From Nocardioides agri (lineage in GTDB: Bacteria > Actinomycetota > Actinomycetes > Propionibacteriales > Nocardioidaceae): 64,000 nucleotides of DNA. The position numbers were made by a program, and so were the translations under genes. How positions within the stretch are numbered: position 1 is the first letter of the stretch; every line of letters starts with the position of its first letter. The notes under the pieces were generated by a model. That model was not told the origin of the DNA. It searched no databases and saw only the letters and a program-made list of their open reading frames with translations. Location of the stretch: positions 2,877,669 through 2,941,668 of the forward strand of contig NZ_JACEIC010000002.1 in assembly GCF_013778305.1 (NCBI RefSeq), read 5' to 3'. This document shows positions 48,327 to 57,193 of the stretch, piece after piece.

Positions 48327-50377
48327 GCGCTCACCGCCAGGTGCGCGTCGACGGTGACGACGCCCTCGGAGCGGATCTGCTCGGCACCGATGAGCTCCTG
48401 GTAGGAGAGCACCGCGAGCCGGGGGACGATCGGGCCCACGAGCCGGCGCAGCGGCGCGCGCAGCTGCGGTGCGCAGACGAGCACGGGCCGGATGTTCTGG
48501 TTCTCCACGTTGGCGCTCAGCTGCGCGAGGTTGGTGATCATCTGGTGGCTGGACTCCGGGTCGAGCGCGACGGTCATCCCGTGCTCGCCGGCCCGCAGCG
48601 TCTCGAGGATCTGCTGCTCCAGCTGCGGGTCGAGCGTGAGCACGTGCAGCGCCTTGTCGACGAGGTACGGCGCGGCGATCGCGCCACTGAGCGCCTGACG
48701 CGCGGCCTCGACGAGCGGGTCGAGCTCCTTGGTGCGCGTGGCCCGCAGGGACAGCGCCTCGAAGATCCGGACCAGGTCGCGGATCGCGACGTTCTCGGAG
48801 AGAAGCTCCTGGAGCACCCGCTGGATCTCGCCCAGGGTGAGCTGGGTCGGGGTGAGCTCCTCGACGACGACGGGGTGGGTGCGCTTGACGACGTCGACGA
48901 GCATCCGGACGTCCTCGCGGCCGAGCAGCTGCGCGGCGTGCTGGGTGACGACCTCCGCCAGGTGCGTCGTGATGACGGACGCGCGGTCCACGACCGTCGC
49001 GCCGCTGAGCTCTGCTTGGCTGCGCAGCTCGGCCGGGATCCACTTGGCGTCGAGCCCGAAGACCGGCTCGCGAGTCGGCTGGCCGGAGAGGGAGCCGAGG
49101 AAGTCGCCGATGGCCAGCACGGTGCCCGGCGGCGCCTCGCCGCGGGCGACCTCGATGCCGAAGAGCATGATCGCGTAGGTCTGGCTGGGCAGCTGGAGGT
49201 TGTCGCGGGTCCGCACCGGCGGCGCGACGATGCCGAGGTCGGTCGCGATCTTGCGGCGCAGGGACTTGACCCGGTCGAGCAGGTCGCCGCCGGACCGGGG
49301 GTCGACGAGGTCGATGAGGTCGCCGGAGAGCTCGAGCCCGAGCGGGTCGACCTGGATCTCGGCGGCGAGCAGCTCCGGGGTGTCCGTCGCGGCGGCGATC
49401 TGCGCCTGCTCCGTCTGCTCCTGCTCGGTGGCGGCCTCCTGTGCGGCGCCGGCGCGGGCCGAGGCGACGAGCATCAGGCCACCGCCGAGGATGAACGGCA
49501 GCTTGGGCAGGCCCGGGATCAGGCACAGCGCCAGCGCGCCGAAGCCGGCGACCCGTAGCGGCATCGGGTTGGCCATGATCTGCCGGATGATGTCGGAGCC
49601 CATGTCCCGGTCGTTCGTCGAGCGGGTCACGATGAGGCCGGTCGCGACCGAGAGCAGCAGCGCCGGGATCTGGGAGACGAGGCCGTCGCCGACGGACAGC
49701 AGGCTGTACGTCGTCACGGCCTCGCCCATCGGCATGCCCATCTGGCCGACGCCGACGGCGAACCCTCCGATGAGGTTGACCAGGGTGATGATGATCGCGG
49801 CGATCGCGTCGCCCTTGACGAACTTCGAGGCACCGTCCATCGCGCCGTAGAAATCGGCCTCCGCGTGCACCTCGGCGCGGCGCGTGCGGGCCTGGTCCTC
49901 GTCGATGAGCCCGGAGTTCAGGTCGGCGTCGATCGCCATCTGCTTGCCGGGCATCGCGTCGAGGGTGAAGCGGGCGCCGACCTCGGCGACCCGGCCGGCA
50001 CCGTTGGTGATGACGACGAACTGGATGACCAGGAGGATCGCGAAGACGATCAGTCCGACGATCAACGAGCCGCCGACCACGAAGTGTCCGAACGTGTCGA
50101 TCACCTTGCCGGCGAAGCCGTCGAGCAGCACGAGGCGGGTGGCGCTGACGTTGAGCGCCAGGCGGAAGAGCGTGAGGACCAGCAGCAGCGCGGGGAACGC
50201 CGAGAAGTCGAGCGGGCGGTGCACGAACATCGACACCATCAGCACGAGCAGCGCGATCGTGATGTTGAGCGCGATGAGCAGGTCGAGCACGGCGGCCGGC
50301 AGCGGGACGACCAGCATGACGACGATCGCGACGACGCCGATGGGGACTCCGAGCTGGCTCATGCGCTTCACGGGCAC
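48323..50377 (-). CDS. flhA: Flagellar export apparatus protein FlhA
   Basis: This is the main membrane component of the flagellar type III export gate, a nonamer using the proton gradient. It has 684 residues. About eight membrane helices occupy 1-310, with the FHIPEP-type signature ARFTLDAMPGKQMAIDADL (about 135-153). A cytoplasmic domain of about 350 residues binds chaperone-substrate complexes. The start is GTG 50377, with GGAGG eight bases upstream; ATG 50362 is an alternative. A 100-base gap separates it from flhB. Confidence 0.96.
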   Translation of the reverse strand: MPVKRMSQLGVPIGVVAIVVMLVVPLPAAVLDLLIALNITIALLVLMVSMFVHRPLDFSAFPALLLVLTLFRLALNVSATRLVLLDGFAGKVIDTFGHFVVGGSLIVGLIVFAILLVIQFVVITNGAGRVAEVGARFTLDAMPGKQMAIDADLNSGLIDEDQARTRRAEVHAEADFYGAMDGASKFVKGDAIAAIIITLVNLIGGFAVGVGQMGMPMGEAVTTYSLLSVGDGLVSQIPALLLSVATGLIVTRSTNDRDMGSDIIRQIMANPMPLRVAGFGALALCLIPGLPKLPFILGGGLMLVASARAGAAQEAATEQEQTEQAQIAAATDTPELLAAEIQVDPLGLELSGDLIDLVDPRSGGDLLDRVKSLRRKIATDLGIVAPPVRTRDNLQLPSQTYAIMLFGIEVARGEAPPGTVLAIGDFLGSLSGQPTREPVFGLDAKWIPAELRSQAELSGATVVDRASVITTHLAEVVTQHAAQLLGREDVRMLVDVVKRTHPVVVEELTPTQLTLGEIQRVLQELLSENVAIRDLVRIFEALSLRATRTKELDPLVEAARQALSGAIAAPYLVDKALHVLTLDPQLEQQILETLRAGEHGMTVALDPESSHQMITNLAQLSANVENQNIRPVLVCAPQLRAPLRRLVGPIVPRLAVLSYQELIGAEQIRSEGVVTVDAHLAVSA

Positions 50378-50477
50378 GGGGTGGGCCTCCGGGGTAGGGG
50401 AACGGGGTCGATCGGGAGCGGTGCTGGGCGTGCCGTCCGTGGCACCGGGTGTGACTCCGTCCTGGGGTCCGGGAGAT

Positions 50478-51623
50478 CTATCGGCCGGCCGGTGCCGCGC
50501 CTGAGGGTTCTCGGCGGCGGCGTGGCGTCTTCGGCACCTCGGGCAGCGGCGCGTTCGGGCGCGGCGTGCCGTGCTCGCCGCCGCGGTGGCCGTTGGTGCG
50601 CCGGCTGATGACGAACGCGAGCACCTGCGCGACGGCGGCGAAGAGCTCGGCCGGGATCTCCTGGCCGACCTGGCACGAGGAGTAGAGGGAGCGGGCGAGC
50701 GGCACGTCCCGGACCAGCGGCACCTGCGCGTCGCCGGCCTTCTCGCGGATCGACGCGGCGATCACGCCGGCGCCGCGCGCGACCACCCGGGGCGCACCGC
50801 GCTCGGGGTCGTAGCGCAGCGCGACCGCGACGTGCGTCGGGTTGACCAGCACGACGTCCGCCGTGGGCACGTCCGCCATCATCCGGTTGCGGGCGGCGGC
50901 GAGCTGGCGGGAGCGGATCGCGCCCTTGAGCTGCGGGTCGCCCTCGGAGTTCTTGTGCTCCTGCTTGACCTCCTCCTTGGTCATCTTGGTCTGCTTGCCG
51001 ACCTGGCGCCGCTGCACGAGGTAGTCGGCGGCGGCCATCACCAGGCCGAAGACGGCGACGTTGCGCAGCAGGGAGAGCGCCGTCGCTGCGGTGTTGTCGA
51101 GGACCGCCTGCATGGGCACCAGGCCGCCGACGAGCGGGAGGACGGACTTGATCGCGACCCAGGCGAGCACGGCCACGACCGCGGACTTCGCCAGCATCTT
51201 CCCGCCCTCCCAGAGGGTCTTCATGCTGAACAGCCGCTTGATGCCCTGGAGCGGGTTGAGCTTCGAGAGCTTCGGCTTCACCGCCTTGGACGCGATGAAG
51301 AAGCCACCCTGGGCGATCGCGCCGGCCACGCCGACCAGCATGACCCCGCAGCCGAGCAGCAGGGTCGCGACCAGGAAGTGCCACAGCCCCTCGCCGAGGA
51401 GGTCGAGGGCCTTCGCGAGGTCCGCGCTGCCGCTGACGACGAAGCACTGGGCCATCAGGTCCCGCAGCGCGACGATCTCGTGCCCGACCAGCTTCGGCAC
51501 GCTCATCGCGAACAGGGCCAGGGCCGACCACGCGCCCAGCTCCTGGGTCCGCGGGACCTTGCCCTCCTTGCGGTTCTCCCGGTTCTTCTTGGCTGTGGGC
51601 TTCTCGGTCTTCTCACCGCTCAT
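50478..51623 (-). CDS. flhB: Flagellar export switch protein FlhB
   Basis: This protein controls the change from hook to filament export. It has 381 residues: a basic N-terminus (GEKTEKPTAKK), four membrane helices (about 30-210), and a cytoplasmic domain with the self-cleavage motif NPTHVAVAL (about 262-270). After the core there is a 45-residue Pro/Arg-rich tail. The spacing to fliR is 15 bases. Confidence 0.95.
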   Translation of the reverse strand: MSGEKTEKPTAKKNRENRKEGKVPRTQELGAWSALALFAMSVPKLVGHEIVALRDLMAQCFVVSGSADLAKALDLLGEGLWHFLVATLLLGCGVMLVGVAGAIAQGGFFIASKAVKPKLSKLNPLQGIKRLFSMKTLWEGGKMLAKSAVVAVLAWVAIKSVLPLVGGLVPMQAVLDNTAATALSLLRNVAVFGLVMAAADYLVQRRQVGKQTKMTKEEVKQEHKNSEGDPQLKGAIRSRQLAAARNRMMADVPTADVVLVNPTHVAVALRYDPERGAPRVVARGAGVIAASIREKAGDAQVPLVRDVPLARSLYSSCQVGQEIPAELFAAVAQVLAFVISRRTNGHRGGEHGTPRPNAPLPEVPKTPRRRREPSGAAPAGR

Positions 51624-51638
51624 GCCTGGTCACCCCCG

Positions 51639-52400
51639 TCACCCGGCTCCGGACAGCGAGCTCATCGCCTGGTTGGACAGGTCGACCAGGTGCTCGAGCA
51701 CGCCCGGCAGCACCGGGAAGGAGAGCCCGACGATCAGCAGCGTGAGCGCGATCTTGATCGGGAACATCACGGACATCGCCTGCATCTGTGGCGCGATCTT
51801 CGTCATCAGCGCGAGCCCGAGGTCGGCGATGATCAGGACCGCGATCATCGGCAGGGCGATCTGCACGGCCGTGGTGAAGAACAGGCCGAACGCCGTCAGC
51901 ACGACGGCGTCCGCACCGCTCCAGTCCGGGGTGGTGCCGAGCGGCAGGTACTGGAAGGTCTTCAGCAGCCCGCCGATGACCATCAGGTGCCCGCCCGTCG
52001 CGAAGAGCAGTGCGGTCGCCAGCGACTGGTGGAACTTGCCGAACACGGTGTTGGTGTTCATCGACATCGGGTCGAAGCCCTGGGCGAGCGAGAACCCGCC
52101 GAAGACGTCGACCAGGCTGCCGGCCGCGGCCACCGCGCCGAGCAGGAGGTAGGTGACGAAGCCCATCGCGACGCCGATCAGCACCTGCGTGAGGACGTTC
52201 ATCAGCAGGCCGAAGGTGTCGAGCGGGATCTGGTCGCCGTTCGGCACCGCGGCGAAGGCGAGGCCCAGGCCGAGGACCACCTTGGCCAAGGTCGGGATGG
52301 TGCGCCCGGAGAACGGCGGCACGACGGCCAGCCACGCCATGATCCGCACCGAGGCGAGCAGGAACGCGACCAGCGGCTCGCCCGAGACGGTCAGGGTCAT
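51639..52400 (-). CDS. fliR: Flagellar export protein FliR
   Basis: A membrane component of the FliPQR export core. It has 253 residues and about six helices, opening with the conserved PLVAFLLASVRIMAWLAVVPPFSGRTIP (about 9-36). The segment GFSLAQGFDPMS is the usual FliR signature. It lies 18 bases after fliQ. Confidence 0.94.
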   Translation of the reverse strand: MTLTVSGEPLVAFLLASVRIMAWLAVVPPFSGRTIPTLAKVVLGLGLAFAAVPNGDQIPLDTFGLLMNVLTQVLIGVAMGFVTYLLLGAVAAAGSLVDVFGGFSLAQGFDPMSMNTNTVFGKFHQSLATALLFATGGHLMVIGGLLKTFQYLPLGTTPDWSGADAVVLTAFGLFFTTAVQIALPMIAVLIIADLGLALMTKIAPQMQAMSVMFPIKIALTLLIVGLSFPVLPGVLEHLVDLSNQAMSSLSGAG

Positions 52401-52418
52401 GGAGGTCGGGGTCGCCCG

Positions 52419-52688
52419 TCAGCCGAGCAGGCTGGGGATGCGGTCGAAGAGGTCGTGGGTGAACGCGACCAGCGTGTGCATCATCCAGTTGCCGCACAGC
52501 AGCAGCGCGACTCCGATGCCGAGCAGCTTCGGCACGAAGGAGAGCGTGACCTCCTGGATCTGGGTCAGCGACTGGAAGAGCGAGACGGCGAAGCCGATGA
52601 CGAGCGCGGTCACCAGGATCGGAGCGCACAGCTTGAGCGAGACGACCATCGTGTGCAGCGCGATGTCGATGATGGCGGTGTCGGTCAT
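52419..52688 (-). CDS. fliQ: Flagellar export protein FliQ
   Basis: An 89-residue two-helix protein of the FliPQR core. It has ALHTMVVSLKLCAPILVTALVIGFAVSLFQSLTQIQEVTLSFVPK, the complete family consensus, followed by the second helix. Located five bases after fliP. Confidence 0.95.
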   Translation of the reverse strand: MTDTAIIDIALHTMVVSLKLCAPILVTALVIGFAVSLFQSLTQIQEVTLSFVPKLLGIGVALLLCGNWMMHTLVAFTHDLFDRIPSLLG

Positions 52689-52693
52689 GGCAC

Positions 52694-53500
52694 CTACCCG
52701 TAGCTCGCGACGAGGGACTTGATGACGAGGGCCCAGCCGTCGACCATCACGAACAGCAGGAGCTTGAACGGCAGCGACACCATCACCGGCGGCATCATCA
52801 TCATGCCGAGCGCCATCAGGGCGCCGCTGACCACCAGGTCGATCACCAGGAACGGGATGAAGATGATGAACCCGATGATGAACGCCTGTTTGAGCTCGGT
52901 GAGCACGAACGCCGGGATCAGCGTCGTCATCGGCACGTCCTCGCGGGTGGCCGGGACCTCGCGGTCCGCCACGTTCGTGAGCAGCTCGATCTCGTCGTCG
53001 TCGGTGTTCTCCAGCATGAACTCGCGGAGCGGCTGGCTGCCGGCGTCGAACGCGACGGAGGCGGTCATGTCGCCCTTGAGGTAGGGCTGGAGCGCCAGGT
53101 CGTTGATGTCGCCGACGACCGGGGCCATCACGAAGAGGCTCAGGAAGAGCGCCAGGCCGGCGAGCACCTGGTTCGGCGGGGTCTGCTGGAGACCGAGCGC
53201 GTTCCGGGTCAGGCCGAGGACCACGAAGATCTTCGTGAACGCCGTGCAGCTGAGCAGGATGGCCGGCAGCAGCGAGATCAGCGTCAGGCCGATGAGGACC
53301 GTCACCGAGGTGCTCGGGCTGTCGGCGAGCCCGTCGAGCCCGATGGTCACGTCGGAGCTGCCGGTGCCGGACGGGCCACCGGGCCCGTTCGGGCCGGACG
53401 GAGCGGCGTTGGCGGCGAGTGGCATCGTCACGGCCGGCACCACGACGGTGACGACCAGCGCGCCGAGGACGATGGCGACGCGGCGTACGGAGGCGATCAC
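52694..53500 (-). CDS. fliP: Flagellar export protein FliP
   Basis: A membrane protein of the export pore. It has 268 residues with a cleavable signal peptide (about 1-32), a Pro/Gly-rich linker, then FliP proper: LIGLTLISLLPAILLSCTAFTKIFVVLGLTRNALGLQQTPPNQVL (about 70-115) and the C-terminal FQIGFIIFIPFLVIDLVV-type helices (here FIIGFIIFIPFLVIDLVVSG). The start overlaps the fliO stop by four bases. Confidence 0.95.
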   Translation of the reverse strand: MIASVRRVAIVLGALVVTVVVPAVTMPLAANAAPSGPNGPGGPSGTGSSDVTIGLDGLADSPSTSVTVLIGLTLISLLPAILLSCTAFTKIFVVLGLTRNALGLQQTPPNQVLAGLALFLSLFVMAPVVGDINDLALQPYLKGDMTASVAFDAGSQPLREFMLENTDDDEIELLTNVADREVPATREDVPMTTLIPAFVLTELKQAFIIGFIIFIPFLVIDLVVSGALMALGMMMMPPVMVSLPFKLLLFVMVDGWALVIKSLVASYG

Positions 53501-53979
53501 GAGGCCCTCCTGGTGGCGACGGCCAGCGCCTGGCGCCAGGTGGCGGGGCTCAGCACGGAGCCCGTGAGCGGGCCGCTCGGGCCGGCCGTCGGGCGGGGCA
53601 GGCTCCGCGCCGCCGGCTTGACGGCTGCGGGAGTCTCGGCGCCGCCGTGGTCCTCCACGCCCTCCGTGTCGGCGTCCTCACCGGTCAGGTGCAGGACCTC
53701 CGCGTCGGTGAGGTCGGGCTCGAGGTAGCCGACGACGTCCTCGGGGTCGAGCTCGGTCAGCACGCGGACCTGGTGCTCGGTGGTGCCGAGCACGAGGACC
53801 TTGCTGCCGACGGTCACGACCGAGACGGCGGCACCGCGGGAGAGGTGCTGGCGGTGCACCACCTGGACGAGAGCGTCCTTGCCGCCGCGGAACCGGCGGG
53901 CGCTGAACCTCGCGATGAGGAGCAGCAGGCCGAGGACGATGGCCAGTGAGAACACCAGCCGGATGGCGAGCTCGAGCAT
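53497..53979 (-). CDS. fliO: Flagellar assembly protein FliO
   Basis: A small membrane protein assisting FliP assembly. It has 160 residues with one N-terminal helix (about 2-20), then the FliO domain (LVQVVHRQHLSRGAAVSVVTVGSKVLVLGTTEHQVRVLTEL, about 33-73), then a disordered Pro-rich tail. I chose ATG 53979 over an upstream in-frame start because it sits directly before the membrane helix and ten bases after fliN. Confidence 0.85.
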   Translation of the reverse strand: MLELAIRLVFSLAIVLGLLLLIARFSARRFRGGKDALVQVVHRQHLSRGAAVSVVTVGSKVLVLGTTEHQVRVLTELDPEDVVGYLEPDLTDAEVLHLTGEDADTEGVEDHGGAETPAAVKPAARSLPRPTAGPSGPLTGSVLSPATWRQALAVATRRAS

Positions 53980-53989
53980 CAGGCGGGGC

Positions 53990-54790
53990 TCAGCTCGCTG
54001 CCGCGTCGACGGCGATCTCGGTGATGCGCAGGCCGAAGTCCTCGTCGATGACGACGACCTCACCGCGGGCGATCAGGCGGCCGTTGACCAGCAGGTCGGC
54101 CGGGCTGCCGGCGGCCCGGTCGAGCTCGAGCACCGCACCGGGGGTGAGCTCGAGGAGGTCGCGGACCGTCATCCGGGTGCGACCGATCTCGACGGTGACC
54201 TCCATGTCGACGCCGTGCAGCAGCTCGATGCCGTTCTGCGGGCGCTGGGGCGAGCCCTCCATCGTGCCGACCGAGGTCAGCACGGCGCCGCTCAGCACCG
54301 CCGCCTCGACCGAGACCGGCTCGACGCTCGCCGCCGCCGCGGAGACGAGCTCCGCGTTCTGGGCGCTGGTGAGGATCGTGTCGGGCACCAGCACCGCCGC
54401 GGCGATGGAGGTGGCGTGCAGGAAGGCGACCGTGAAGGGCGCCTCCACCTCGCGGACCACCTGGGCGGTGGCGACCTGGCGGGCGGCGCCGACCCGGCTG
54501 TGGACCGCCGCGGCAACAGCGTCGAGCGTGGGCTGGAGCGCGGCGGCGATGTCGAGACCGCCGAGCGGACTGGAGGCCAGCGCGTCGACGAGCTCCTGGC
54601 CGACCAGCACGGCGATGCGACCGCCGACCGCGCCCTCGACGTCCGCCACGACCGCGCTGGCGAACGGGCCGGCGACCTGCGGGTCGCCGGGAGCGACGGT
54701 GCCGACGGCCAGCGGCTCCGGCGCGGGCAGCACGGCTGCACCGGCTGCGGCTGCGGCGAGGGCGAGCTTGGCGTTGTTCTCGTTGGTCAC
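53990..54790 (-). CDS. fliN: Flagellar switch protein FliN (long form)
   Basis: A C-ring protein for torque and direction control. It has 266 residues, twice the length of enterobacterial FliN. The C-terminal SpoA domain is clear (LLHGVDMEVTVEIGRTRMTVRDLLELTPGAVLELDR, about 190-225). The N-terminal 180 residues resemble a CheC/FliY-type domain but lack the E-x2-N phosphatase motif. The ATG overlaps the fliM stop by four bases. Confidence 0.92.
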   Translation of the reverse strand: MTNENNAKLALAAAAAGAAVLPAPEPLAVGTVAPGDPQVAGPFASAVVADVEGAVGGRIAVLVGQELVDALASSPLGGLDIAAALQPTLDAVAAAVHSRVGAARQVATAQVVREVEAPFTVAFLHATSIAAAVLVPDTILTSAQNAELVSAAAASVEPVSVEAAVLSGAVLTSVGTMEGSPQRPQNGIELLHGVDMEVTVEIGRTRMTVRDLLELTPGAVLELDRAAGSPADLLVNGRLIARGEVVVIDEDFGLRITEIAVDAAAS

Positions 54791-55740
54791 GAAGTCTCCT
54801 TGGGAGTGCCCACGATCAGGGCGGCGAGGCGGAACCCACTGGTCCCTGCGGTGGCGTGTGCGAAGTTGATGCCGTCGACGACGACCTCGAGCGGCGCGCT
54901 CGACGGGTGGTTGAGCCGGATGGCGTCACCCGGCTGGAGGGCGGCCAGGTCGGTGGGGCTGAGCGTCGTGGGACGCAGCCGGACCGCCACGTCCACCGGC
55001 ACCCGCTGGAACTGACCGCGCAGCTCGGCGGCCGACCGGGCCCGCTGGGCACGCTCGCGGTCCGAGACCGGGGCGGGCGCGGCGGCGCGCACGAGGTGGG
55101 GGAGCAGGCCGGAGAACGGCATGCACAACGAGAACGGGAACGTCCGCTCGTTGAGCTTGAGCTCGAGGTGCATCGCGACCATCACGTCCGACGCACCGGC
55201 CGCCTGGGCGAACTGCGGGCTGTACTCGGCGCCGGTGATGACCGGCTCGAAGTTCACGATCGCGGCGAGGGAGTAGCGCAGCTCGCGCAGCAGCCGCTCG
55301 ATCAGGCCCCGGGCGACGCCGGTCTCGATCTCGGTGAGCGGGCGCTCCGGCTGGTCGGTGCGACCCGGCCCGCCGAGCATGTGGTCGACCGCGGTCATCA
55401 CGGCGGTCAGCGGGATCTCGAGGACGCACTTCGACAGCAGCGGCTCCGCGGAGAAGATCGTCAGGTACGTCGTCGCGTCGAGCGCCTCGACGTACTCCGA
55501 GTAGCTGCTCTGCTCGATCCGCGTCAGGCTGACACCGCAGACGGTGCGCAGCGACGACGTCAGCACCGTGGTCGCCTGCCGGCTGAAGCCGTCCAGGGCG
55601 AGCTGCAGCATCCGCGAGTGCTCGCGAGAGAGCTGGATGGGTCGGCGGAAGTCGTAGAGGACGGGATCCGAGGTACGCCGTTCGCCCGGGCTCGCGGCAG
55701 CGAGACCCGGGGGTACGACGGGGGCGTCAGCAGGCGGCAC
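54787..55740 (-). CDS. fliM: Flagellar switch protein FliM without the N-terminal CheY-binding motif
   Basis: The central C-ring switch protein, 317 residues. The middle domain is recognisable (YDFRRPIQLSREHSRMLQL, DHMLGGPGRTDQPERPLTEIETGVARGLIERLL) and so is the C-terminal SpoA domain. The first 30 residues are Pro/Ala-rich and lack the usual L-S-Q-x-E-I-D-A-L-L peptide that binds phospho-CheY; I did not find it in any frame upstream. The start GTG 55740 has no good ribosome-binding site. The 93 bases back to fliL hold a 9-bp palindrome. Confidence 0.88.
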   Translation of the reverse strand: MPPADAPVVPPGLAAASPGERRTSDPVLYDFRRPIQLSREHSRMLQLALDGFSRQATTVLTSSLRTVCGVSLTRIEQSSYSEYVEALDATTYLTIFSAEPLLSKCVLEIPLTAVMTAVDHMLGGPGRTDQPERPLTEIETGVARGLIERLLRELRYSLAAIVNFEPVITGAEYSPQFAQAAGASDVMVAMHLELKLNERTFPFSLCMPFSGLLPHLVRAAAPAPVSDRERAQRARSAAELRGQFQRVPVDVAVRLRPTTLSPTDLAALQPGDAIRLNHPSSAPLEVVVDGINFAHATAGTSGFRLAALIVGTPKETS

Positions 55741-55809
55741 GAAGGAGGGATCGGCGACCTTGCGGCCGAGTTGAGGAAATGGCCGCAGACGAAATGGCTC
55801 TCCACCGGA

Positions 55810-55828
55810 GCGGCCGCAGTGCGGCCGC
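55810..55828. repeat. Palindrome between fliL and fliM
   Basis: A perfect 9-base inverted repeat GCGGCCGCA-G-TGCGGCCGC, starting six bases after the fliL stop. It could modulate fliM expression relative to the upstream genes. Confidence 0.6.
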
Positions 55829-55833
55829 CCGGA

Positions 55834-56283
55834 TCACTGGGTGACGAACTCGGTGAAGTAGACCTCCATCACGTCACCGTGGTACGACTCCTCCAGCCGG
55901 TGCATGAGCTTCTCCTTGAGCTCCGCACGGCGCACGTTCTGCTGGAGGTACTCCAGCTCGCGCCCGCTGAACAGGTCGATCGCCGCGTCGAGGGCCTTGC
56001 TGCCGTCGAGCTCGTGGGCGGTGCTCGTCATCTGCAGGCCCAGTCCGAGGCGCAGGTAGTGGCCCTCGGCGAGGTTGATCTGGATCGCGTCGAGCTTCAG
56101 GATCTCGCCCGGCTCCGGGGGCGGCGCCGGCTTGAGGACGAACCACCAGGCGGCGCCGGCGATCACCGCGAGGACGGCCACGCCGATGCCGGCCTTCTTC
56201 AGGATGCCCTTGAGCCTGCCGACCGACTCGTCCGACTCGGTCGACTCGGTCGTCTCGGCCTTCTCCGCTGTCTTGGTCGCCAT
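55834..56283 (-). CDS. fliL: Flagellar basal-body-associated protein FliL
   Basis: A stator-associated membrane protein. It has 149 residues: a Thr/Glu-rich cytoplasmic lead, one helix (about 33-51), a Pro linker (KPAPPPEPGE), then the FliL domain with ILKLDAIQINLAEGHYLRLGLGLQM and the terminal DVMEVYFTEFVTQ. It starts one base after motB, with which it is functionally linked. Confidence 0.92.
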   Translation of the reverse strand: MATKTAEKAETTESTESDESVGRLKGILKKAGIGVAVLAVIAGAAWWFVLKPAPPPEPGEILKLDAIQINLAEGHYLRLGLGLQMTSTAHELDGSKALDAAIDLFSGRELEYLQQNVRRAELKEKLMHRLEESYHGDVMEVYFTEFVTQ

Positions 56284-56284
56284 C

Positions 56285-57193
56285 TCAACCTTCCTCGTGC
56301 GTCGTCGTCATGCTCGCGGGCCTGATCTGCGCTGCCGCGACCTCGCCGAGCAGCTCCTGGGTCTTGCTGTCCGCATCGGGGAGGATCACGATGTCGACCC
56401 GCTTGTTCACGTCCTGGGAGCCCGGGATGCTCGGGTCGATGAGCGGCTTCTCGTGGCCGAACGCGGTCACCGAGAGGCGACGGGCGGGTACGCCGTTCAC
56501 CTCGTTGAGGCGCCGCAGCACGGTCACGGCGCGGGCGGCGGACAGGTCCCAGTCGGTCGCGAAGTAGCGCGGGTGCACCTTGACCTGGTTGGTGTGCCCG
56601 TCGACGCGGAGCTGCTCGTGGATGTCGCGCAGGACCGGGGCGAGCGTGTCGACGACCCGCTGGCCGCGGGGGCTGAGGTTCGCCACGTCCGGCTTGAAGA
56701 CCACGTGCTTGGAGACCAGGCTCACGACCAGCCCGCGGTCGTCGATCGCCGTGCGGACGTCGTCACCGAGTCCCTTGCGGGCGAGCGCGGCCTCGACCTG
56801 CCTGCGGATGCGCTCGAGCTTGGAGTACACCCGCTCGGCGGCCGCGAGGTCCTGCTCGGCCTCGGAGGCGCCCGTGAGCGCGCGCGTCACGTCCTGCTTC
56901 GCGTCGAAGGTGACCCGCGCGACCTCGGACGCCATGTCCGGACTGATCGCGCCGTTCTGCTTGTCCAGGATCGAGTCCGAGCCCTCGGTGATCGACGGGG
57001 TGGCGCCGAACCCGCTGGCGAGACCGGTCTTGAGGGCCTGGTACTTCTCGTTGTCGACCTGGCTCATCGCGAACATGACGATGAAGAGGACCATCAGCAG
57101 CGTCAGCATGTCGGCGTACGTGACCAGCCACCGCTCGTGGTTCTGGTGCTCCTCGTGCTCCTCGTGACGGCGGCGGCGCTTGGCGGCGCTCAT
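56285..57193 (-). CDS. motB: Flagellar stator protein MotB
   Basis: The peptidoglycan-anchored stator subunit, 302 residues. A His/Glu-rich N-terminus is followed by the single helix WLVTYADMLTLLMVLFIVMFAMS (Asp at about 28 is the proton carrier). A plug/linker region and an OmpA-like peptidoglycan-binding domain follow (VDGHTNQV, DLSAARAVTVLRRL, VTAFGHEKPL, NKRVDIVILP). It overlaps the motA stop by one base. Confidence 0.96.
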   Translation of the reverse strand: MSAAKRRRRHEEHEEHQNHERWLVTYADMLTLLMVLFIVMFAMSQVDNEKYQALKTGLASGFGATPSITEGSDSILDKQNGAISPDMASEVARVTFDAKQDVTRALTGASEAEQDLAAAERVYSKLERIRRQVEAALARKGLGDDVRTAIDDRGLVVSLVSKHVVFKPDVANLSPRGQRVVDTLAPVLRDIHEQLRVDGHTNQVKVHPRYFATDWDLSAARAVTVLRRLNEVNGVPARRLSVTAFGHEKPLIDPSIPGSQDVNKRVDIVILPDADSKTQELLGEVAAAQIRPASMTTTHEEG

